Source of the DNA: Planctomycetota bacterium
GTDB taxonomy: Bacteria > Planctomycetota > Phycisphaerae > UBA1845 > UTPLA1
Assembly (NCBI GenBank): GCA_003576905.1
Contig: QEVG01000027.1
Location: 1-64,000 of the forward strand
Reading direction: 5' to 3'
Length of the DNA stretch: 64,000 bases
Shown here: in pieces, positions 6,571 through 14,686 of the stretch
Layout: the number at the start of each line of letters is the position of its first letter
Position numbering within the stretch: the stretch's first letter is position 1
Position numbers and translations under genes: made by a program
The notes under the pieces: generated by a model
Databases searched by the model: none
Told to the model about the DNA's origin: nothing
The model's input: the letters and a program-made list of their open reading frames with translations, nothing else

Positions 6571-8910
6571 ATGAGCTGCGACATGTCACGGGACCGGCTC
6601 TGGGCATGGGTCCAGGGCGAGGAAGACGACGCGGCGGAGCGGAATGAGATCGCCGCGCACGTGGATCTCTGTCCAAGCTGCAAGTCGCTGATCGCCGAGA
6701 TGCGGGACATCCTCGGCGACTTCCAGGTGGTGGGCCAGGCGCAGCCTGCGCGCGGGCGGGGCGACGAAAGTTCGGCAATGCAGCCGGAGTTCATCGCCGA
6801 CTACCGCATCGTCCGGCGGATCGGGCACGGCGGAATGGGGGTCGTGTACGAGGCCGAACAGGCCGAGCCGCGGCGACCGGTCGCGCTGAAGGTCATCATC
6901 GGCGGCGGTCACGTCAGCGAGACGCAGATTCGATTCTTCCAGCGGGAAGTGCAGACGCTCGCGCGACTCAGTCACCCGGCCATCGCGGGGATCTACGACG
7001 CGGGTCAGACACCCGACGGCAATCACTTCTTCGCGATGGAACTGGTCCGCGGGGTGAACCTGCTGGACTTCTGCACCGGCAAGCGGGCGGGGGGCGAATC
7101 GCGCCCCTTGAGTCTGCGCGAGCGGCTCCTGCTGTTCCGTGAAATCTGCGAGGGCATCAGCTACGCCCATCAGCGGGGCGTCATTCATCGTGATATCAAG
7201 CCGGCGAATATCCTCGTAACGGAAACCGGCGTGGGCGGCGCGGGCGCGGGGATCCCCGAGGACAAAGGCCGCATCGGCGGCCTGCTCTCCGCCTTTTCGC
7301 GCGGGCCGGCATCGGACTTTCATCCGAAGATCCTCGATTTCGGCCTGGCGCGGGTCATGGAGGACGACCCCTCGGTGCCGTCGATTCATACCGAATCGGG
7401 CCGGCTGCTGGGGACGCTGCCTTACATGAGCCCGGAACAGGCCCAGGGGCGGCCGGACCTGATCGACATCCGCAGCGACGTGTATTCGCTGGGGGTGGTG
7501 CTTTATCAGCTCCTGACCGGAGCGATGCCGCACGATGTCAGCGGGGTGGCCCTGCACGTGGCGGTCCGGATGATCTGCGAACAAACGCCGCCGTCGCCGC
7601 GCGCGGTGAACCGGTCGGTGCCGGACGAGGTCGCCACGATCATTCAGAAGGCGATCGAGAAGGACCCCGCGCGAAGGTATCAGAGCGCGGCGGCGCTGGT
7701 GGACGACATCGACCGTTACCTGACGGGACAGCCGATCCAGGCGCGGCCGCCGAGCACGATGTACCAGGTGCGCAAGCTCGTGATGCGGCACAAAATTCCG
7801 GCGGCGCTCGCGGCGCTGGTCGTGCTGAGCCTGACGGGCGGCGGCATCGGAATGATGATCCAGGCGAATCGGGTCGAGAAGGAGGCCGCAAAGGTGCGGC
7901 GCATCAGCGCCGTGCTGGAGTCGCTCTACCAGGATGCCGACCCGGAGCGCGGCGGGCGGAGCCAGGTGACCGTGCTCGACGCGCTCGACTCGCGGGCCCA
8001 GGAACTGGCCGGGGAATTCGAAGACGACCCGCTCGTCGCGGCGGCGGTGCGGAACACCATCGGCAATACGTACAAGAGCCTGTCGGAGTACCAGGCGGCG
8101 GACCAGCACCTTTCGTTCGCCCTGAAGACGCGCCTCGAACTGCTCGGAAACCATCACCCCGACACCGCCGAAAGCATGAACGACCTCGGTGAATTGCGCT
8201 ACTTTCAGGGGCGCCTTAAAGAGGCCGAGCAACTCTGGGACGCGGCCCTGCTGATTCGCCGGGAGGTCTTCGGCGAGGACGCGGAAGAGACGGCGGAAAC
8301 GCTGAACAACCTCGGCAATCTGCGCCGCAAGGATACCGCCCGCGTCGAGCGCGCCCGCCAGGACCTTGAAGAAGCATTGAGCATCCGGCGGCGCGTGTAT
8401 GCCCGCGTCGAGACGGATTCGCTCAGCACCGCGCGGGAGCGCAAGATCGCCCGAAACAACGTGGCCCAGACACTGAACAACCTTGGCGGTCTGCTGCGCA
8501 GCCGGAAGAAGCCCGAAGACCTGCTTCAGGCGGAACGCAGCTACCGCGAGGCGCTGCGCATGCGGGAGGAGTCCTTCGGGCCGATGCACCCGCAGGTGGC
8601 GAAGATGCAGAACAACCTCGGCAAGCTCCTCCAGGACAAGGGCGATCTCGACGGGGCGGAGCAGTGCTTTCAGACGGCGCTGCGCATCCTGCGAGCCGAT
8701 CCGGAGTACGGGGTGCAACACGCCTATGTCGCGCGGCTGCTGCACAGCATGGCCGAGGTGAAGCTGGCGCGCGGGGACATCATCGCGGCACGCACGCTCG
8801 CGGGCGAATCACTGACGATGCGCCGGCGCCTCTTTGGCGAGAATCATCCTGAAACGATCGAGTCGCGCCGCATGCAGGAACTTCTCACGAGCGGCCAGGC
8901 ACGAAAGTAG
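6571..8910 (+). CDS. Membrane Ser/Thr protein kinase with N-terminal zinc anti-sigma motif and C-terminal TPRs
   Basis: The protein is 779 aa. Residues 1-50 look like an anti-sigma zinc domain, with H30-x3-C34-x2-C37 (AAHVDLCPSCK). A Hanks-type kinase domain follows at about 78-385: glycine loop GHGGMG, K107 in VALKV, H207-R208-D209 in the catalytic loop and D257 in DFG. A ~35-residue insertion rich in Gly lies between the catalytic loop and DFG. The activation segment ends in GTLPYMSPEQ. A single transmembrane helix lies at about 410-430, so the TPR-type repeats at about 490-770 (signatures such as ETAETLNNLGNL) should lie outside the cytoplasm. The gene follows the sigma gene directly, which suggests that the kinase binds and/or phosphorylates that sigma factor. 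Confidence 0.92.
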   Translation: MSCDMSRDRLWAWVQGEEDDAAERNEIAAHVDLCPSCKSLIAEMRDILGDFQVVGQAQPARGRGDESSAMQPEFIADYRIVRRIGHGGMGVVYEAEQAEPRRPVALKVIIGGGHVSETQIRFFQREVQTLARLSHPAIAGIYDAGQTPDGNHFFAMELVRGVNLLDFCTGKRAGGESRPLSLRERLLLFREICEGISYAHQRGVIHRDIKPANILVTETGVGGAGAGIPEDKGRIGGLLSAFSRGPASDFHPKILDFGLARVMEDDPSVPSIHTESGRLLGTLPYMSPEQAQGRPDLIDIRSDVYSLGVVLYQLLTGAMPHDVSGVALHVAVRMICEQTPPSPRAVNRSVPDEVATIIQKAIEKDPARRYQSAAALVDDIDRYLTGQPIQARPPSTMYQVRKLVMRHKIPAALAALVVLSLTGGGIGMMIQANRVEKEAAKVRRISAVLESLYQDADPERGGRSQVTVLDALDSRAQELAGEFEDDPLVAAAVRNTIGNTYKSLSEYQAADQHLSFALKTRLELLGNHHPDTAESMNDLGELRYFQGRLKEAEQLWDAALLIRREVFGEDAEETAETLNNLGNLRRKDTARVERARQDLEEALSIRRRVYARVETDSLSTARERKIARNNVAQTLNNLGGLLRSRKKPEDLLQAERSYREALRMREESFGPMHPQVAKMQNNLGKLLQDKGDLDGAEQCFQTALRILRADPEYGVQHAYVARLLHSMAEVKLARGDIIAARTLAGESLTMRRRLFGENHPETIESRRMQELLTSGQARK

Positions 8911-8944
8911 CCCGGCCCCTTTCGGCTGTTGGCCTCGCGAAACG

Positions 8945-9085
8945 TCATGCACCTCCGCCCAGCCCGGCGAAGATCGCCTCGAGCAGGGGCTCCACCACCG
9001 CTGAAAAGATCGATGAAATGATCGCCTCAATGAAATACCCAATCGTGTCGATTAGCACGCTGATAAGCTGTTGACCGGGGGACAT
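8945..9085 (-). CDS. Possible 46-aa hydrophobic small protein
   Basis: A short frame from the ATG at 9085 encodes a 46-residue peptide, mostly aliphatic: MSPGQQLISVL, then DTIGYFIEAIISSIFSAV, ending in AGLGGGA. It could form a membrane or amphipathic helix. No good ribosome site is visible. Two other short hydrophobic, alanine/leucine-rich secreted proteins are encoded at 11773 and 12083, so short proteins of this flavour are a local theme. The frame is convergent with the kinase gene. Confidence 0.4.
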   Translation of the reverse strand: MSPGQQLISVLIDTIGYFIEAIISSIFSAVVEPLLEAIFAGLGGGA

Positions 9086-9565
9086 TCTCGAAAACGCTCC
9101 GTTTCCACTGGCGCGAGGTCAGCCCGTCTTGTAACGAACCCGTGATGCCGACGTCCGGGTCCACCCCCGCCACACGCTCGGGGCAAGCGGATTGTCGGGC
9201 ACAGGGGCGGCCGGTGGCAAGGCGAGTTGCCCACCCGGTCTTCCTTCGTCGCCGGAACCGTCGCCGCCGACCGGGGAAACAAGAGGCGGCGCGGACAAAT
9301 CACAGACCCGGAAAGCCTCGGAGCGGCCCTCGCGGCCGGGCGGCCGTTGAGGGGAGCCGTCGCGATTCCCAGCCGGAAACTGGTTCGCGGCGTCGGGCGC
9401 CTGCGTTCGGCTGAAGAATTTCACCCCGGTAATAATCGGTGTCCCACCTTGCAGGTTCTTTCCGCATGGATATCGTGAAGACAGAGTTCGGCGCCGGGCC
9501 ACGCACGGGGCCGGCCGCGTCTTACAGATGACCAACGGGATTACACTCATGCAAGGAGAATCCGC
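9086..9565. other. 480-bp gap without a convincing gene
   Basis: Several overlapping GC-rich frames occur on both strands, but none shows a start signal, signal peptide or recognisable motif. The last ~40 bp (CAAGGAGAATCCGC) supply the ribosome site for the next gene. Confidence 0.4.
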
Positions 9566-10363
9566 ATGCAAAAGTTGAAGTCGAATTCAATGGCCCTCGC
9601 GACAATCGTCTCCTCAGCGCTGATCGCGCTGGGGCTGATTCTGGGAGGTCCGAACTGGATCTCGGCCCAGACCCAGGGTCACGACCACGCCGGCCATTCC
9701 CACGCGCAAAGCGACGGCACGTCACACGATCACGGACATGGCGACGCGGCGAGGAACCCGGCGCACTGGGGCCCGGTAAGCGGGATGCACCTGTACCTGT
9801 GCGCGTTCCACATCGCCAAGGAGCAGCCGTCGTTCGCCATCGAGGCGCACCACTACTGCTCGCCGCAGGGCAACATGCACCAGTGCGTGATCTACAACGG
9901 CAAGGGTCCGGGTTCGAAGCTTCTGGGCGTCGAGTACCTCATCAGCGATGAACAGTATCGAAAGCTCCCGGACTCAGAGAAGAAGTACTGGCACCCGCAC
10001 GCGTATGAAATCATCTCTGGGCAGCTGATCGCCGCCGACCTGCCGATGCAGGGCGACGACCTGTTCAAGGGGCTTATCACGACGTGGGGGAAGACCTGGC
10101 ACACGTGGCCCGACCCGAGCACCGAGTTCCCGATGGGCGAGCCGATCCTGATGTGGTCGGCGAACGGCGACGGCCAGATTGATAAGGGCATGCTGTCGAA
10201 GCGCGACGCGCAGTTCGGCATTTCGACCGACGCGATTCGCGAGCGCCGCAAGGCGATGGGCTACGACGTGCCGCAGATTCCGGTGCCGAAGACGATCCAT
10301 GAGCTGGGCCGACAGTGGACGGCATCCGGCCCGGACACGCCGAAGATGCTCAGCGCGAAGTAG
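9566..10363 (+). CDS. Secreted DUF1264 (oil-body-associated-protein-like) protein with His-rich N-terminus
   Basis: This 265-aa protein starts with a signal peptide (about residues 1-35, ending near ISAQT). A His/Asp-rich linker (HDHAGHSH, then HDHGHGD) follows. The rest matches the DUF1264/OBAP pattern: HLYLCAFHI, EAHHYC, HQCVIYN, LLGVEYLIS, KYWHPHAYE and KTWHTWPD, all in the family order. AAGGAGA lies about 12 nt before the ATG. The family occurs in plants, fungi and bacteria and its biochemical role is not settled; the His-rich linker and conserved His/Cys suggest metal binding, by inference. The 3' end overlaps the end of mutY by 14 bp on the opposite strand. Confidence 0.85.
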   Translation: MQKLKSNSMALATIVSSALIALGLILGGPNWISAQTQGHDHAGHSHAQSDGTSHDHGHGDAARNPAHWGPVSGMHLYLCAFHIAKEQPSFAIEAHHYCSPQGNMHQCVIYNGKGPGSKLLGVEYLISDEQYRKLPDSEKKYWHPHAYEIISGQLIAADLPMQGDDLFKGLITTWGKTWHTWPDPSTEFPMGEPILMWSANGDGQIDKGMLSKRDAQFGISTDAIRERRKAMGYDVPQIPVPKTIHELGRQWTASGPDTPKMLSAK

Positions 10364-11531
10364 CAGACGCAGCCGGGCCGGCGCGGCGTGCGCTCCTCCG
10401 GCGTCGCCCGCCCCGCGAAGCCGCGTCCGCCGCCGCCAACGCGGAGAGCACGACCTTCATGGCATTTGAGATCCCCACAGCGCGGAGTTGAACCAGCGTC
10501 AGCCACCGCGCTTTTTCTTTGCCCTTTTTGCGGGCGGGCGATGTTCGAGCCCCGCCGGGGCGGTGCTCTAGATCGAAGCGAAATCCGACGAAGCGAATCC
10601 GTCGGTGCGATAACAGGCGTTCCAGGTCGCAAAAAGCCTTCGCGGACCGAGGCGCCGCGCCGACGAACCGCTCGACAAGCCCGGCGGCCGCCGCCCTCGG
10701 TGTAGCGCCGTTCACGACCGCGGTGGGCAGTTCCCACAGGCCGCCCCACAGGCCGCGCTGGTCACGCTGCACGACGAGCCATCGCCCGGCGCGATGAATG
10801 GCGGCGACGGCGTGCGTCTCGGTGGAGACAGTCGTCCGGGCGCGTTTTCGCGGCAGCTTCTCAACGAGACCCGCGGCCTGCGCCGAACAATGCGTCCGCA
10901 GGGGACATTGGGGGCAGCGCGCCGCGGCGCCGGGCAGGCAGACCGTCGCGCCTAGTTCCATCAATGCCTGGTTGAAGTCCCCGCACCGGCGCGGGGGGAT
11001 GAGCTCATCGGCGCGTCGCTGGATCAGCGCCTTGCCCTTCGCCGTGGAGACAACTTCGCGCACGGCATGGAGCCGGGCGAGCACGCGGGCCACGTTTCCA
11101 TCGACAACGGCGGCCTGGACGCCGAAGGCGATTGATGCCACTGCAGCTGCACTATACGGCCCGATGCCGGGCAGCCGCCGGAGTTCCTCGACCGATGCCG
11201 GAAAATCGCCGCCGAACTCCGCCACGACGGCGCGCGCCGCTGCGTGCATGTGGCGCGCCCGGGCGTAATAGCCCAGCCCGGCCCAGAGCTTGAGCACATT
11301 CTCCAGGGGCGCGGCGGCCAGAGCGCGGACGTCGGGAAAGGCGGCGGTGAATCGCTGATAGTACGGAATGACCGTCGCGACCTGGGTCTGCTGGAGCATC
11401 ATTTCGCTGAGCCAGACCCGGTAGGGATCCTTGGTGCGGCGCCAGGGCAGGTCGCGCCGGTTGCGGTCGTACCACGCCAGCAGCTTTCGCCGCATGTGAG
11501 CCCGATCGCGCGAGGACGCCCCGTTGTTCAT
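10350..11531 (-). CDS. mutY: A/G-specific adenine DNA glycosylase
   Basis: MutY removes adenine mispaired with 8-oxoguanine. The 393-aa protein has the glycosylase domain with catalytic E43 (SEMMLQQTQV), the helix-hairpin-helix LPGIGPYSAAAV at about 120-131 and D144 (VDGNVARVLAR). The [4Fe-4S] cysteines are C198, C206, C209 and C215; the first spacing is seven residues rather than the usual six. The C-terminal NUDIX-like 8-oxoG recognition domain follows from about 238 (GLWGGLWELPT). The last ~25 residues are a basic Arg/Ala tail. A later ATG (M13) is an alternative start. The gene is monocistronic by appearance. Confidence 0.95.
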   Translation of the reverse strand: MNNGASSRDRAHMRRKLLAWYDRNRRDLPWRRTKDPYRVWLSEMMLQQTQVATVIPYYQRFTAAFPDVRALAAAPLENVLKLWAGLGYYARARHMHAAARAVVAEFGGDFPASVEELRRLPGIGPYSAAAVASIAFGVQAAVVDGNVARVLARLHAVREVVSTAKGKALIQRRADELIPPRRCGDFNQALMELGATVCLPGAAARCPQCPLRTHCSAQAAGLVEKLPRKRARTTVSTETHAVAAIHRAGRWLVVQRDQRGLWGGLWELPTAVVNGATPRAAAAGLVERFVGAAPRSAKAFCDLERLLSHRRIRFVGFRFDLEHRPGGARTSPARKKGKEKARWLTLVQLRAVGISNAMKVVLSALAAADAASRGGRRRRSARRAGPAASATSR

Positions 11532-11772
11532 GGGCGGGATTGTACGCCGCAGGCCCCGCAGCGCCGCGCGGCGTCTTCGCGGGCCGTACCGCGCCGCGGC
11601 TCAACACGCGGAAACGCCGGTGCGAGCAGGAGCCGAGGGCCTGTTGCCTTGAATACCCGCGGGGCTTACACTCCCCGACCGGCATGCGGACTGACGAATC
11701 GCCGGCCCTCGGGGCCCCGCGATCGATCATGAAAAAGGCGGGCTCGGTGTTCCCCTCGCTTACAGGAAATCG

Positions 11773-12030
11773 ATGATGTCACCGGTATATCGACGCTTGA
11801 ACGGATGGCGCAAACGAATCGTCCTCGCGGCCGCGGCCCTGCCGCTGCTGCAGGCGACGGGCACCTGCGACCCCTTCGCGCTGAACTCGACACTCGCCGG
11901 GCAGTTTGCCAGCGCGACGCTCGGCGTCTTCATCGGGGCGGTGCAGCAGGTGCTGCTCCAGAACTTCCCCTCTGCCGACGTCCTGCAGATCCTGCTGGGC
12001 GGCAATCGACAACCATTCTTCCAGAGTTAG
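11773..12030 (+). CDS. Small secreted protein (85 aa), member of a local pair
   Basis: The 85-aa product has a basic start (RRLNGWRKR), then a hydrophobic core AAAALPLLQATGTC. This looks like an export signal with a Cys directly after it, though it is not a canonical lipobox. The remainder is hydrophobic and Gln/Leu-rich (VFIGAVQQVLLQNF). AGGA about 6 nt before the ATG supports the start. The next gene encodes a protein of identical length and the same layout (RR, then AALPLLQ, then Cys), so the two are probably divergent duplicates. The function is unknown. Confidence 0.7.
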   Translation: MMSPVYRRLNGWRKRIVLAAAALPLLQATGTCDPFALNSTLAGQFASATLGVFIGAVQQVLLQNFPSADVLQILLGGNRQPFFQS

Positions 12031-12082
12031 CGCCCACGCGTTGAATCGGGCAGGAACCGGGGACACCCCCAGAGGCCAGGAC

Positions 12083-12340
12083 ATGACGAAGAAAACCCTG
12101 AGACGATACAAGGTTGCCCGCCGCGTGGCCGTTTTCATGGCGGCGCTTCCGCTGCTTCAGCTTTCGCAATGCTCGACGGGCATCCGGCAAATCGCAGCGA
12201 ATACGGCCAACGGCCTTCCCTCCGCCTACAACCAGGTGGTCGCGAGCCTGCTGTGGCTACCGGCGCAGGCCCTCATCAGCGCGATTTTCGGAACGTCGGG
12301 AACGGGTGATTTCGACAACAACAATAACAATCCGTTCTGA
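12083..12340 (+). CDS. Small secreted protein (85 aa), second member of the pair
   Basis: The 85-aa product starts MTKKTLRRYKVARR, then has the hydrophobic stretch AVFMAALPLLQLSQC, giving the same export-signal layout as the preceding gene. The middle is hydrophobic (YNQVVASLLWLPAQALISAIF) and the C-terminus is an Asn/Asp tract (FDNNNNNPF). AGAGGCCAGG lies just upstream of the ATG. It is 52 bp downstream of its partner in the same orientation, so they probably share a transcript. The function is unknown. Confidence 0.7.
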   Translation: MTKKTLRRYKVARRVAVFMAALPLLQLSQCSTGIRQIAANTANGLPSAYNQVVASLLWLPAQALISAIFGTSGTGDFDNNNNNPF

Positions 12341-12389
12341 CGTCGTCCGGCGCGCGCCGGCGGCTCACGGCACGAACGCCGCGCGCCGG

Positions 12390-13274
12390 TCAGGCGAAGA
12401 CAATCCCGGCATAGCCGACGGAATCCTGCATCGGTTCGCAGCCGATCCGTGCCAGGACCTCTTCACTTGTGGTGTGTTCGAGAAGCTCCGCGCGCTGCGC
12501 GCCGAATGCCCGGCACGCCGCCAATGTCGCCGCGATGGCACCCCCGCCGCATGCGCTCTTGTTCATGACCGCTTCCTTCACGGCGTCGCGGTCGCGCATG
12601 GCCAGCATGAGCTGGATCATCCGCTGGTCGTTCACTTCCCTGGCCCAGCGCAGGCCGTCGGGGCCGACGCCGTGCGGCGCAAAACCGTAGCTCGGGCCAT
12701 AGTGCGTCAGATCGGTTGAACAGAGAAAGCACGCGCGCACGCCGAAGCTCCGGCACGTGCGGCCCACGGCCGCGCCGAGATCGGCCGCCTTCTCGGTCAC
12801 GGGGACCATGACCGGAATCATCGGCACGCCGGGCAACAGATGCTGCAAGAACGGAACTTCGACCTCGATGCTGTGCTCGCGGTCGTGCGCGTGCGGATCG
12901 CACTCGAGAAGCCCGCACTGCCCGCACAAACGATCCACTAGGCGCGATTCAATCTGGGCGAGGCCAAGCGGCGTCGACCACGCCCCCGAGGGGAAGACGG
13001 CGGATCGAACGACGTTGGGAACATGCACCGCGCCGAAGACGATCACCACGTCGGGCGGTTTTCGGGCGGCGATCTCTCGCAGGACGCCCGCCGCGACGCC
13101 GCCGCTGCACACCCACCCGGCGTGCGGCACGACGCCACCCATGATCTGGTCCAATTCGCGCAGGGCCGGTCCCGGCGCCAGCGCGCGGTCGATACACGCC
13201 TCCAATTCGGAGACACACTGCGCCGCGTCACGGGGGTAGAACATTCCGGCAACGGCTGGCTCGCGGATCATCAT
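12390..13274 (-). CDS. MEMO1-family protein (AmmeMemoRadiSam system protein B)
   Basis: This 294-aa protein belongs to the MEMO family, related in fold to class III extradiol dioxygenases. Family motifs in order are EPAVAGMFYP at the start, PHAGW (H51), FGAVHV (H84), HSIEVEVPFLQ, STDLTHYG and NKSACGGGA (C242). H51, H84 and C242 fall where human MEMO1 has its metal-binding His-His-Cys. The family is usually encoded with AMMECR1 and a radical SAM protein. Here the radical SAM partner is 7 kb away (20421) and no AMMECR1 is visible in the window. The substrate is unknown. Confidence 0.9.
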   Translation of the reverse strand: MMIREPAVAGMFYPRDAAQCVSELEACIDRALAPGPALRELDQIMGGVVPHAGWVCSGGVAAGVLREIAARKPPDVVIVFGAVHVPNVVRSAVFPSGAWSTPLGLAQIESRLVDRLCGQCGLLECDPHAHDREHSIEVEVPFLQHLLPGVPMIPVMVPVTEKAADLGAAVGRTCRSFGVRACFLCSTDLTHYGPSYGFAPHGVGPDGLRWAREVNDQRMIQLMLAMRDRDAVKEAVMNKSACGGGAIAATLAACRAFGAQRAELLEHTTSEEVLARIGCEPMQDSVGYAGIVFA

Positions 13275-13391
13275 CGCAGCACCGAGGGGTCGAGCGGGAT
13301 CGGTCAGCGCAGCAGATTATATCGATCCCGCATCGTCGCGGCAGCGTGATTTCAACGCAACACGCGGCGCGCCCTGCGCGAGCCTGCTCGA

Positions 13392-14315
13392 TCAATCGTC
13401 GTCGCGCTCGTCATCGTCACGAAGACCCTCACGCGCGGGCGGAGGCGGCGGTGCGTCGCGGCGCGGGCGGTCCCGGCCGTGGAAATCGGACTTGTCGATT
13501 CGGTCGTCCTTGTTGCGATCGAGACGGTCGAAGCGGCCCGGCCTTCCCGGGAACTCATCGCGTGCTACGACTCCGTCATCGTCCGCATCAAAGCGGTCAA
13601 AAAACCTCGCGCCCGGGCGACCGTCTCTTACGGATTCGCGCGAATCGTCGCGGAACAGACGCCCGCCCCGCTCGAATCGGCGTCCCCCGCCGCGCCGCGG
13701 GGATCGAAATGGCGCCGCCGCGTCTTCGCCAGAACCGCGCCCTCGTCCCCAGCGCCGCCGCTGCGCCGGTGCATTGTCGGATCGCATTGCGCATCGGCAG
13801 TCGGGGCAGCATGGACCGCCCATGCGCGCGTCTTCGGCTCGGCCTCCGTCGCGGTAGAAGCCGAAGCCCGGAGCGTCGGGACCGCGCCCCGGACCTCGGC
13901 GGGGTCGATCATCCCGGCGCTCGATTCGCTCGCGCGCTTCGCGGCGCGGCCGCTCACGCATCAGCTCGCGCATGCGGGCCTGCAGGCGCTCGCGCTGCTC
14001 GGGCGTCAGATCGCCGACGACGTCGCGAACCGCATCGAGGATTGCGGCTTCAACGTTTTTGGCGCCGCGTCGTTCCGCGGGCCGCTCGCGCCAAACTTCG
14101 TGTGGCCGCAGCTCGCGAGGGGCAGGCCCGCGCGGGGATGCAGGTTCTCCGCGCCGCGGCGCGTCGGGTGTCCACTTTGCCGGGGGTGAAACGACCCGAT
14201 CAGGTGGCGCCAGCGCCGCGGCCGTGCCGTTCGCGAGGGCATGGGCGCGGTGCGCTGACAGCAGCGATGCAAAGAAAATGGCCGCAAGAGCAGGTGTGTA
14301 ACGGGTGGCGGACAT
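13392..14315 (-). CDS. Secreted Arg-rich protein with two C-terminal EF-hands
   Basis: The 307-aa protein has a signal peptide (about residues 1-27, ending AHA). An Arg/Pro-rich low-complexity body follows, with a short helix-like stretch at about 90-120 (TPEQRERLQARMRELM). A CCPDC cluster lies in the middle. Two 12-residue EF-hand loops are near the C-terminus: DADDDGVVARDE and DRNKDDRIDKSD, suggesting calcium binding. It ends in a strongly acidic tail. AGGAGG lies 6 nt before the ATG. Such EF-hand secreted proteins are frequent in Planctomycetota. No catalytic domain is seen. Confidence 0.8.
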   Translation of the reverse strand: MSATRYTPALAAIFFASLLSAHRAHALANGTAAALAPPDRVVSPPAKWTPDAPRRGEPASPRGPAPRELRPHEVWRERPAERRGAKNVEAAILDAVRDVVGDLTPEQRERLQARMRELMRERPRREARERIERRDDRPRRGPGRGPDAPGFGFYRDGGRAEDARMGGPCCPDCRCAMRSDNAPAQRRRWGRGRGSGEDAAAPFRSPRRGGGRRFERGGRLFRDDSRESVRDGRPGARFFDRFDADDDGVVARDEFPGRPGRFDRLDRNKDDRIDKSDFHGRDRPRRDAPPPPPAREGLRDDDERDDD

Positions 14316-14470
14316 GTCGGCCTCCTGTGCGGGTTATGCCCTGGTCCGTGTGAGAGCGGGCGGGGGCGTTGCAATGATCCATTGCGCGAAACGCCGGGGA
14401 CTTTGCGCTATTGCCGCGAACGTCCCGAATCGGGGTTTTTCGGCGGTTTTCGGCGAGATCTGTGTCTTAC

Positions 14471-14494
14471 CCCCTTAAGATCAAGGGGTTATAC
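14471..14494 (+). promoter_or_regulatory. Possible promoter with adjacent inverted repeat
   Basis: CCCCTT (14471-14476) and AAGGGG (14483-14488) form a dyad directly before TTATAC (14489-14494), a plausible -10. The site lies in the divergent spacer, about 190 bp before the ATG at 14687. No good -35 is seen, and the rest of the 371-bp spacer shows nothing else. Confidence 0.3.
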
Positions 14495-14686
14495 TGCCGG
14501 GCCGCGCGAAGGGCGAGGATAACGGCCATTCGTGGCCTTCGAAGTCGTTAGGCATGAAGCGGCCGGTCGTTAAGCTTCCATCGGTGGATAGTTCTTGCAG
14601 GATTCCGCGCCGGGGCGAGCCGCCTCTTCATCCGACCTCGCGAGATGACAACAACGCGGACATGCAGCAGATGAAGGAGTGATTTC

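Noticed and set aside
6586-8745. 719-aa open frame on the minus strand inside the kinase gene
   Set aside because: It is an antisense shadow in GC-rich DNA. It has no recognisable domain and low-complexity composition, while the plus strand encodes a clear kinase with TPRs.
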